Made by a program: the position numbers and the translations under genes. Below the pieces are notes generated by a model. It was not told where the DNA came from and made no database searches. It saw nothing but the letters and a program-made list of their open reading frames with translations. Shown here in pieces: positions 28,445 through 35,361 of a stretch of 64,000 nucleotides of DNA. Position 1 is the stretch's first letter; each line of letters starts with the position of its first letter. This DNA is from Duganella lactea (lineage in GTDB: Bacteria > Pseudomonadota > Gammaproteobacteria > Burkholderiales > Burkholderiaceae_D). Location of the stretch: NCBI RefSeq assembly GCF_009857505.1, contig NZ_WWCP01000014.1, forward strand, positions 1-64,000, in the 5' to 3' direction.

Positions 28445-29466
28445 CAGCGCCGTTCCCTGTAGTGCGTGACGGTCTGCTCGATGACGCCGAAGATGCTGGC
28501 GCCGTTTTCATCGTTCATCTCGATGCGCACGCTGTCGCCGAATTTGAGGAACGGCGTTTGCGGCGCGCCGGTCTCGATGGTTTCGTACATGCGCACTTCC
28601 GCCAGGCAGCAGTAGCCGACGCCACCATTGACGATGCTCGAACCGTGCAGGCCGCCCTGCTTGTTGGAGACGGTGCCGGAGCCGATGATGGTGCCGGCCG
28701 CCAGCTCGCGCGTGGCGGCCGCGTGCGCCACCAGCTGGGCGAAGTTGAAGGTCATGTCTTCGCCGGCGTTCGGCTTGCCGAACGGTTGCCGGTTCAGTTC
28801 GACCAGCAGCGGCAGGCGCAGTTTGCTGTCGGCCCAGTTGGCGCCGAACTCATCCGGCGTTACCGCCACCGGCGAGAAGGCGCTGGCCGGCTTGGACTGG
28901 AAGAAGCCAAAGCCCTTGGCCAGCTCGTTCGGAATCAGGTTGCGCAGCGAGACATCGTTGACCAGCATCACCAGCCGAATCGCCTTGGCGGCCTCTTCCG
29001 GCGCGGCACCCATGCGCACATCACCGGTGATGACGGCCACCTCCGCCTCCAGATCGATGCCCCACGCTTCGGACAGCGCGTAGATCGGATCACGCGGGGC
29101 GACGAAGCTGTCCGAGCCGCCCTGATACATCAGCGGATCGGTGTAGAACGAGGCCGGCACTTCGGCATTGCGCGCCTTGCGCACCAGCTCGACGTGATTG
29201 ATGTAGGCCGAACCGTCGGCCCATTGATAGGCGCGTGGCAATGGCGAGTGACAATGCTGCTGGTCAAACGGCTGGGCGTCCACTGATTCGCCGGCATTCA
29301 GTGCGACGTAGACTTGCTGCAGCCGGGGCGCCACATGCTCCCAGTGGTCCAACGCCTGCTGCAGCGTGGCGGCGATCGCCGGCACCAGCTGGTAACGCGT
29401 CAGATCGCGGCTGACGACGACCAGGCGACCGTCGCGGCTACCGTCCTTCAGGGTGGCGAGCTTCAT
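28444..29466 (-). CDS. fumarylacetoacetate hydrolase family protein
   Basis: Hydrolyses the C-C bond of an acylpyruvate such as fumarylacetoacetate in aromatic-acid breakdown. 340 residues. The FAH fold is visible with metal and active-site segments: EAWGIDLEAEVAVITGD, VMLVNDVSLRNLIPNELAKG, FGFFQSKPASAFSPVAVTPDE and GTIIGSGTVSNKQ. It overlaps the VOC gene by four bases upstream and maiA by one base downstream. Whether the substrate derives from homogentisate or another dihydroxy acid cannot be told here, because no ring-opening dioxygenase gene of the homogentisate type is in the window. Confidence 0.88.
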   Translation of the reverse strand: MKLATLKDGSRDGRLVVVSRDLTRYQLVPAIAATLQQALDHWEHVAPRLQQVYVALNAGESVDAQPFDQQHCHSPLPRAYQWADGSAYINHVELVRKARNAEVPASFYTDPLMYQGGSDSFVAPRDPIYALSEAWGIDLEAEVAVITGDVRMGAAPEEAAKAIRLVMLVNDVSLRNLIPNELAKGFGFFQSKPASAFSPVAVTPDEFGANWADSKLRLPLLVELNRQPFGKPNAGEDMTFNFAQLVAHAAATRELAAGTIIGSGTVSNKQGGLHGSSIVNGGVGYCCLAEVRMYETIETGAPQTPFLKFGDSVRIEMNDENGASIFGVIEQTVTHYRERR

Positions 29467-29993
29467 GCGTCACCTCCGTGCATCCAGGCGGCGTGCTTCG
29501 GCGCTTTTTTGGTCTGCGACCACTCGTCGAGCATGGCCCATTTCACCTCGTCCAGCTTGTGCAGCATCTCCGGCGTGCCGATGTTGCAGGCCAGTTCCAG
29601 ACGGTGGCCGTTGGGATCGAAGAAGTAGATCGATTTAAAAATGGTGTGGTTGACCGGGCCGATCACGTCGATGCCGCCAGCGACGAGGCGCTCCTTGGCG
29701 GCCAGCAATTCGTCCATGCTCTCGACCTCCATCGCCAGATGCTGCACCCAGGCGGGCGTGTTCTGGTCGCGGCCCATTTCCGGCTGCGTGGGCAATTCAA
29801 AGAACGCCAGCACGTTGCCGTGGCCGGCGTCCAGAAACACGTGCATGTAAGGGTCAGGCGCCTTGGTCGACGGCACTTCGTTCTCGGCAATCGCCAGCAC
29901 AAAATTCATGTTCAGGTGTTTGCCATACCACTCGACGGTTTCTTTGGCGTCTTTGCAGCGGTAGGCGACGTGGTGTATTTGCTTGATTTTCAT
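29463..29993 (-). CDS. VOC-family (glyoxalase/extradiol dioxygenase-like) protein
   Basis: A 176-residue vicinal-oxygen-chelate protein with two beta-alpha-beta modules. Likely metal ligands are His in IHHVAYRCKD, the His in WVQHLAMEVE, and the Glu in GHRLELAC; an additional FFDPNGHRLEL is the classic C-terminal signature. It heads the VOC-FAH-MaiA operon and could be the dioxygenase or isomerase feeding the following two steps; its exact reaction is unknown. The divergent LysR gene starts 87 bases away. Confidence 0.8.
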   Translation of the reverse strand: MKIKQIHHVAYRCKDAKETVEWYGKHLNMNFVLAIAENEVPSTKAPDPYMHVFLDAGHGNVLAFFELPTQPEMGRDQNTPAWVQHLAMEVESMDELLAAKERLVAGGIDVIGPVNHTIFKSIYFFDPNGHRLELACNIGTPEMLHKLDEVKWAMLDEWSQTKKAPKHAAWMHGGDA

Positions 29994-30040
29994 GACGGTC
30001 TCCCTCTTGATTCGGGCATTAGATGCCAGATTCAGATATC

Positions 30041-30053
30041 ATACAAATCGTAT
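30041..30053. promoter_or_regulatory. LysR-type operator between the VOC operon and its regulator
   Basis: ATACAAATCGTAT is an inverted repeat of ATAC and GTAT around five bases, with a T-N11-A layout when one base is added at each end. It lies in the 87-base divergent gap, where a LysR regulator would bind to control both itself and the operon. Confidence 0.55.
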
Positions 30054-30080
30054 TTATCTCATCATTTATCAGATTTTCCA

Positions 30081-30995
30081 ATGAATCCCAGCCTGCGGCA
30101 AATGCGCGCCCTGGTGGCGCTGGCCAAGACCGGCAGCTTCACACTGGCCGCCGGCCACCTGAACGTGACGCAATCGGCGTTGAGCGGCCAGATCAAGGAG
30201 CTGGAACAGTTGCTGGGCCTGCGCGTGGTCGAGCGTACCACGCGCAAAACCCAGCTGTCGGAACTGGGGCGCGAGCTGTACCCGCTGTTCGACAAGATGC
30301 TGCACGATCTCGACCGGGCCATGGCCGACATCGCCAACCGCAAGGCGCTCAAGCAGGGCTCGGTCCGGCTCGCCGCGCCGCAGATGCTGTCCTGCACCAT
30401 GGTGCCCGAAGTCATCGCCGCCTACCGCGCCCGCCATCCCGAGGTGCAGGTGCGGCTGACCGACTGTCCGCTGGAACAGGTGTCGGCGCGCGTGTTCAGC
30501 GGCGAAGTCGACTTCGGCATCGGCCCCGAGCGCGACGCCACCGCCGAAATCGACGCCCAGCCGCTGTTCGAGATGCCGTTTGTCGTGGTCTATCCGCCAG
30601 GTCACGAACTGGATCAGCGCAAGCGCCTCACCTGGAGTGACGTCAACCGCTATCCCTTCATTTCGCTGCAAGGCCAGTTCACCGAGCGGTTGTTGCGCGA
30701 TGTGCATGTTTCCTTCCGCGAGTTGTCGCTCAGTCCGCATAACGAGGTAACCTTCATGACCACCGCGCTGGCCATGGTCCACGCGCGCCTGGGCATCACC
30801 GTCTGTCTGCCCTATGCGGAGAAAATGGTGCAGCTGTATGGCCTGAGAATGCGGCCGCTGGAGGCGCCGGCGCTGACGCGGCGCTTCTTTGTCTATACGC
30901 GCGGGGCTCGTGCGCTGTCGCCGGCCGCCGAGAGTTTGGTCGCCTTTCTGCATGAGTTCGTCGCGACGCACGAGTGGAATGTGCCGGCCGCATAG
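30081..30995 (+). CDS. LysR-family transcriptional regulator
   Basis: A 304-residue regulator. The N-terminal winged helix is clear (LRQMRALVALAKTGSFTLAAGHLNVTQSALSGQIKELEQLLG), followed by the linker helix and the two-lobed effector-binding domain. Start at 30081; the frame is open further upstream but overlaps the divergent operon. It likely controls the VOC-FAH-MaiA operon in response to an aromatic intermediate. Confidence 0.92.
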   Translation: MNPSLRQMRALVALAKTGSFTLAAGHLNVTQSALSGQIKELEQLLGLRVVERTTRKTQLSELGRELYPLFDKMLHDLDRAMADIANRKALKQGSVRLAAPQMLSCTMVPEVIAAYRARHPEVQVRLTDCPLEQVSARVFSGEVDFGIGPERDATAEIDAQPLFEMPFVVVYPPGHELDQRKRLTWSDVNRYPFISLQGQFTERLLRDVHVSFRELSLSPHNEVTFMTTALAMVHARLGITVCLPYAEKMVQLYGLRMRPLEAPALTRRFFVYTRGARALSPAAESLVAFLHEFVATHEWNVPAA

Positions 30996-31041
30996 CCCGC
31001 TGGCGCCACCAACCTCAGCGCCGCTGTTTTATAATGGCGGC

Positions 31042-31611
31042 ATGACTGCCAACACCATCGCCATCAACCAACAGATGGACAAGTTTGACGGCCACCACAG
31101 CGTTTGGCTGTTTGGCTACGGCTCCTTGATCTACAAAGCCGACTTCCCCTACCTGCAACGCCGTGCGGCCAGCATCGACGGCTGGACGCGGCGCTTCTGG
31201 CAAGGCTCCCACGACCATCGCGGCACGCCGGAAGCACCCGGCCGCGTGGTGACGCTGATCGAAGAAGCCGGCGCCATCTGCCATGGCATGGCCTACCTGA
31301 TCACGCCGGACGTGTTCGCCCACCTCGACCACCGCGAAAAGAACGGCTACCTGCGGCTGGCGATCCCAATGACGTTTGACGACGGCGACAGCGTCGACGG
31401 CCAGGCCTACATCGCCACGCCGGACAACACCGCCTTCCTCGGTGCCGCCTCCGAACAGGAGATCGCCGCCCACATCGCCCGCGCCACCGGTCCGAGTGGC
31501 CCCAACAGCGACTACCTCAACCACCTGGCGCACGCCCTGCGCGAGCTGGGCCGCCACGACCGGCACGTGTTCGAGATCGAGCGCCACCTGGCGGCGCTGC
31601 AATCAAAATAA
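31042..31611 (+). CDS. ChaC-like gamma-glutamylcyclotransferase
   Basis: Degrades glutathione to 5-oxoproline and Cys-Gly. 189 residues. Seen: the N-terminal GYGSLIYKADFPY loop that holds the substrate, RRFWQGSHDHRGTPEAPGRVVTL, and the catalytic Glu in LDHREKNGYLR. ATG at 31042. Its end overlaps the radical SAM gene on the other strand by nine bases. Confidence 0.9.
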   Translation: MTANTIAINQQMDKFDGHHSVWLFGYGSLIYKADFPYLQRRAASIDGWTRRFWQGSHDHRGTPEAPGRVVTLIEEAGAICHGMAYLITPDVFAHLDHREKNGYLRLAIPMTFDDGDSVDGQAYIATPDNTAFLGAASEQEIAAHIARATGPSGPNSDYLNHLAHALRELGRHDRHVFEIERHLAALQSK

Positions 31612-32760
31612 ATCCATCTGCCCGGCGTCGGCCGCCACCCTGGCGCGCGCGCCGAGCGGCGGCACCAGCAGCGGCCGCGTGAACTGCGAGGCGTCCATGC
31701 GGTGGAAACGGCTGCCCTGCCCGCTCAGGCCCAGGCGCTCCGAGGCGATCTTGACGCGCTGGCGTATCAGCTCGGCCCACACGCCCTCGCCTTTCATGCG
31801 GGTGGCGAAGTTGCTGTCGTAGTCCTTGCCGCCGCGCATTTCGCGCACGCGGTTCATCACACGCTGCGCCCGCTCGGGGAAATGCGCCTGCAGCCACTCC
31901 TTGAACAACGGCGCCACCTCCCACGGCAACCGCAGCACCGTGTAGTGCGCGCTGACCGCGCCAGCCTCCTTGACCGCCTCCAGTATCCGTTCGATGTCCG
32001 GCTCGGTGATAAAGGGAATGATGGGCGCGATGCTGACCGCCACCGGAATACCGGCGTCGGTCAGCGTGCGGATGGTGCGCAGGCGGCGCGCGGGGGCCGC
32101 CGCGCGCGGCTCCAGCGTGCGGGCGATAGCCGGGTCCAGCGTGGTCAGGGTGATGGCGACGCCGGCCTGCTGCTTGGCCGCCATCGGTGCCAGAATGTCG
32201 ATGTCGCGTTCGATCAGCGAGTTCTTGGTGATCAGCCCCACCGGATGCTGGCATTCCTGCAGCACCTCCAGTACGCGACGCGTCAGCTGGTACTCGCGCT
32301 CGCACGGCTGGTAGGCGTCCGTGTTGACGCCGAGGGCGATCGATTCCGGCTGGTAGCCCGGCTTGGCCAGCTCGCGCCGCAGCATCTCGGGCGCGTTGAC
32401 CTTGGCGAAGATCTTGCTCTCGAAGTCCATGCCCGGCGACAAGCCCAGATAGCTGTGCGTAGGCCGCGCAAAACAGTAAATGCAGCCGTGCTCGCAACCG
32501 CGGTAGGGATTCAGCGACACGCTGAACGGCAAATCCGGCGAGGCATTGCGGCTGAGAATGGACTTGCAGATTTCCTCGGTGACCTGGGTTTTCCATGGCT
32601 TCTGCTCCGCTTCCTCGCGCTCCCAGCCGTCATCGTAGGCTTCGCGCGCGTTAAGTTCGTAGCGGCCCTGCATGTTCGACACGGCGCCACGCCCCTTGCG
32701 CGCCGTCAGCGAAGGCGGCGGCAACATCACTTGTTCCTGCTTGTTTTCGTCGTGGGACAT
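31603..32760 (-). CDS. PA0069-family radical SAM protein
   Basis: A 385-residue member of a radical SAM family related to spore photoproduct lyase. The cluster motif CxxxCxxC is at C89, C93 and C96 (RGCEHGCIYCFARPTHSYLG), followed by a partial TIM barrel (IALGVNTDAYQPCERE, GLITKNSLIERD, TTLDPAIARTLEPR). A near-perfect LexA box lies 15-34 bases upstream of its ATG, so it should be induced by DNA damage. The P. aeruginosa homologue PA0069 is in that species' LexA regulon as I recall. A DNA repair role is inferred from both facts. Confidence 0.88.
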   Translation of the reverse strand: MSHDENKQEQVMLPPPSLTARKGRGAVSNMQGRYELNAREAYDDGWEREEAEQKPWKTQVTEEICKSILSRNASPDLPFSVSLNPYRGCEHGCIYCFARPTHSYLGLSPGMDFESKIFAKVNAPEMLRRELAKPGYQPESIALGVNTDAYQPCEREYQLTRRVLEVLQECQHPVGLITKNSLIERDIDILAPMAAKQQAGVAITLTTLDPAIARTLEPRAAAPARRLRTIRTLTDAGIPVAVSIAPIIPFITEPDIERILEAVKEAGAVSAHYTVLRLPWEVAPLFKEWLQAHFPERAQRVMNRVREMRGGKDYDSNFATRMKGEGVWAELIRQRVKIASERLGLSGQGSRFHRMDASQFTRPLLVPPLGARARVAADAGQMDLF

Positions 32761-32774
32761 GGCATGGATTTAAA

Positions 32775-32794
32775 TACTGTATTTATATACAGTA
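32775..32794 (-). promoter_or_regulatory. LexA (SOS) box
   Basis: TACTGTATTTATATACAGTA differs at one position from the ideal palindrome TACTGTATATATATACAGTA. It lies directly upstream of the PA0069-family radical SAM gene, at the place where a repressor would cover the promoter. Confidence 0.92.
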
Positions 32795-32933
32795 TTCTAG
32801 GCGCTGTGCGCCGCCATTTCAAGCGAAATCCGCGTGCGCTGTTGGGAAGCGCGGGGGCAAGCTGGTATCATGCCGGGCTTCGCCCCAGCGCGCGTCCAGC
32901 GCAGCGCTCGGCAACCTCACAGTGAGCCATAAC

Positions 32934-33515
32934 ATGAACAATTCGAGCCAACCTCTGCCGTCTTTCTTCAGCCGGATTTCGATCGCCATCGGCGCCTTCT
33001 TCCGCGCCCTGTCCGATGCTGAATACGCCGCCCGCCTGACGCGCATCGACGATGCGCCGCAACCGGCGGCCGCCCCAGTCGCGCCGCCAGCACCCGCGCC
33101 AGCCCCGACTCCGACGCCAGTCACGCTGCGCGTGGCCACGCCGGACGCCGCCCTGCAACTGCTGTCGCTGTTCCAGCGCGAAGCGCGCCTGATCGACTTT
33201 ACCCAGGAAAACCTGAGCGCCTACAGCGACGCCGACATCGGCGCCGCCGCGCGCGTGGTGCACGAAGGCTGCGCCAAGGTGCTGAAGGAGCACTTCGCCA
33301 TCCAGCCGATCCGCAGCGAAGCGGAAGGCAGCCGCGTCGAACTGCCGGAGGGCTTCGACGCCGCCGCCGTGCGCCTGACCGGCAACGTGGTCGGCAAGGC
33401 GCCGTTCCACGGCACGCTGAGCCACCGCGGCTGGCGCTCGGCCGAGGTGCGCCTGCCGAAGCTGACCGAAGCCCATGACGCGTCAATCCTGGCGCCGGCG
33501 GAGGTGGAACTATGA
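32934..33515 (+). CDS. DUF2760 domain protein
   Basis: A 193-residue protein with an N-terminal amphipathic or membrane-proximal helix (ISIAIGAFFRALSD), a Pro/Ala/Thr spacer (about 45-65) and a conserved C-terminal DUF2760 domain (about 75-190; LQLLSLFQREARLIDFTQEN, DADIGAAARVVHEGC, GKAPFHGTLSHRGWR). A GTG at 32922 is an alternative start. It overlaps the following Hsp70 gene by four bases. In many proteobacteria DUF2760 precedes a pair of Hsp70-like genes, so it is likely their partner. Confidence 0.78.
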   Translation: MNNSSQPLPSFFSRISIAIGAFFRALSDAEYAARLTRIDDAPQPAAAPVAPPAPAPAPTPTPVTLRVATPDAALQLLSLFQREARLIDFTQENLSAYSDADIGAAARVVHEGCAKVLKEHFAIQPIRSEAEGSRVELPEGFDAAAVRLTGNVVGKAPFHGTLSHRGWRSAEVRLPKLTEAHDASILAPAEVEL

Positions 33516-35359
33516 GCGAGCCACGTTACGCCATCGGCATCGACCTGGGCACCACGCACAGCGCGCTGTCGTATGTGAATCTGCAAGCCAGCGATGGCGA
33601 GAAGACCCAGCACGGCGTGCTGGCGATTCCCCAACTGACCGCGCCGGGCACCGTCGAAGAACTGCCGCTGCTGCCGTCCTTCCTCTACCTGCCGCACGCC
33701 GACGAACTGGCGCAGGGCGAGAACAACCTGCCATGGCAGCAGAGCGCCGACGAACTGACCGGCGTGGCCGGCGAGATGGCGCGCAGCCGTGGCGCCACCA
33801 CGCCGATCCGTCTGGTGTCGAGCGCGAAAAGCTGGTTGAGCCATCCCGGCGTTGACCGCCGCTCGGCGCTGCTGCCGAACGACGCGCCGGAAGAAGTCAC
33901 GCGCGTGTCGCCGCTGGCGGCATCCACCCGCTATCTGAGCCATCTGCGCAAAGCGTGGGAACAGGCGCACCCAGACGCGCCGTTCGGCGAACAGGCGGTG
34001 ACGGTGACGATACCGGCATCCTTCGATCCGGGCGCGCGCGAACTGACCGCCGACGCGGCGCGCGCCGCCGGCTACACCAACCTCACGCTGCTGGAAGAAC
34101 CGCAGGCGGCCTTGTACAGCTGGATCCAGGGGAGCGAAGGCCGCTGGCGCAAGGAGGTCAAGCCGGGCGACATCATTCTGGTGGTGGACGTGGGCGGCGG
34201 CACCAGCGACTTTTCGCTGATCGCCGTGCTGGAACGCGACGGCGTGCTGGAGCCGCACCGCATCGCCGTGGGCGATCATATTCTGCTTGGCGGCGACAAT
34301 ATGGACCTGGCGCTGGCGCACCTGGTGGCGCGCAAACTGGCCGCCAACGGCACGCAACTGGACGCGTGGCAGATGCGTGCGCTGACCTACGGCTGCCGCA
34401 CCGCCAAGGAAAAACTGCTGGCCGATGCAACCGTGGCCACCTGGCCGATCGTCGTACCAAGCCGTGGCTCGAAGCTGATCGGCGGCTCGATCCGCACCGA
34501 GTTGACGCGCGATGAAGTCAGCACCTTCATCCTCGACGGCTTCCTCCCGAAAGTGGAAGCGTCGGCGCGGCCGGCGGTGCGCACCCGCGCGGGCCTGACG
34601 CAGCTTGGCCTGCCGTATGCGCAGGACGCCGGCATCACACGCCATCTGGCGGCCTTCCTGGCGCGCCAGGTGGGCGCGACGGCGGAGCTGGAAGGCTATG
34701 CCGGCAAGCCAAACGCCGGCGCGACGTTCCTGCATCCGACCGCGGTGCTGTTCAACGGCGGCGTGTTCAAATCGGACCTGCTGGCGCAGCGCATCATGGT
34801 CACCCTCAACGACTGGCTGTACATGGAAGGCGCCGAGCCGGCGCGCATGCTGGGCGGCGCCGACCTGGATCTGGCGGTGGCGCGCGGCGCGGCCTATTAC
34901 AGCTACGTGCGGCGCGGCAGCGGCGTGCGCATTCGCGGCGGCACGGCGCGTTCGTACTACGTGGCGATCGAATCGGCGATGCCGGCGATTCCCGGCATGG
35001 AGCCGCCGATTCAGGCGCTGTGCGTGGCGCCGTTCGGCATGGAGGAAGGCGGCGAGATTGAACTGCCGAATCAGGAATTCGGCCTGGTGGTCGGTGAGCC
35101 GGTGCAGTTCCGCTTCTTTGGTTCGTCGGTGCGCCGCCAGGATCAGATTGGCGATCTGCTGGACTTCTGGGGTCCGGATGAACTGATCGAGATGAACGAG
35201 ATCCAGGCCAACCTGTCGCCGGAAGGCCGTCAGGCGGGCGACGTGGTGCAGGTGCGCCTGCATGCGATGGCGACCGAATCCGGCACGCTGGAACTGGCCG
35301 CTGTGGCCAGCGCCGGTCAGCGCTGGAAAGTGGAGTTTGACGTTCGTTCGGCTTCCTGA
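33512..35359 (+). CDS. Hsp70-family protein (first of a pair)
   Basis: A 615-residue DnaK relative. ATPase motifs: IGIDLGTTHSALSY, TIPASFDPGARELTADAARAAG, LVVDVGGGTSDFSLI. The C-terminal 150 residues form a beta-type substrate domain with no helical lid seen. It diverges from DnaK and HscA: the usual GGxTRxP motif is replaced by PTAVLFNGGVFKSD. It overlaps the DUF2760 gene by four bases and is three bases from the second Hsp70. Client unknown; no J-protein or GrpE is linked. Confidence 0.88.
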   Translation: MSEPRYAIGIDLGTTHSALSYVNLQASDGEKTQHGVLAIPQLTAPGTVEELPLLPSFLYLPHADELAQGENNLPWQQSADELTGVAGEMARSRGATTPIRLVSSAKSWLSHPGVDRRSALLPNDAPEEVTRVSPLAASTRYLSHLRKAWEQAHPDAPFGEQAVTVTIPASFDPGARELTADAARAAGYTNLTLLEEPQAALYSWIQGSEGRWRKEVKPGDIILVVDVGGGTSDFSLIAVLERDGVLEPHRIAVGDHILLGGDNMDLALAHLVARKLAANGTQLDAWQMRALTYGCRTAKEKLLADATVATWPIVVPSRGSKLIGGSIRTELTRDEVSTFILDGFLPKVEASARPAVRTRAGLTQLGLPYAQDAGITRHLAAFLARQVGATAELEGYAGKPNAGATFLHPTAVLFNGGVFKSDLLAQRIMVTLNDWLYMEGAEPARMLGGADLDLAVARGAAYYSYVRRGSGVRIRGGTARSYYVAIESAMPAIPGMEPPIQALCVAPFGMEEGGEIELPNQEFGLVVGEPVQFRFFGSSVRRQDQIGDLLDFWGPDELIEMNEIQANLSPEGRQAGDVVQVRLHAMATESGTLELAAVASAGQRWKVEFDVRSAS

Positions 35360-35361
35360 GC

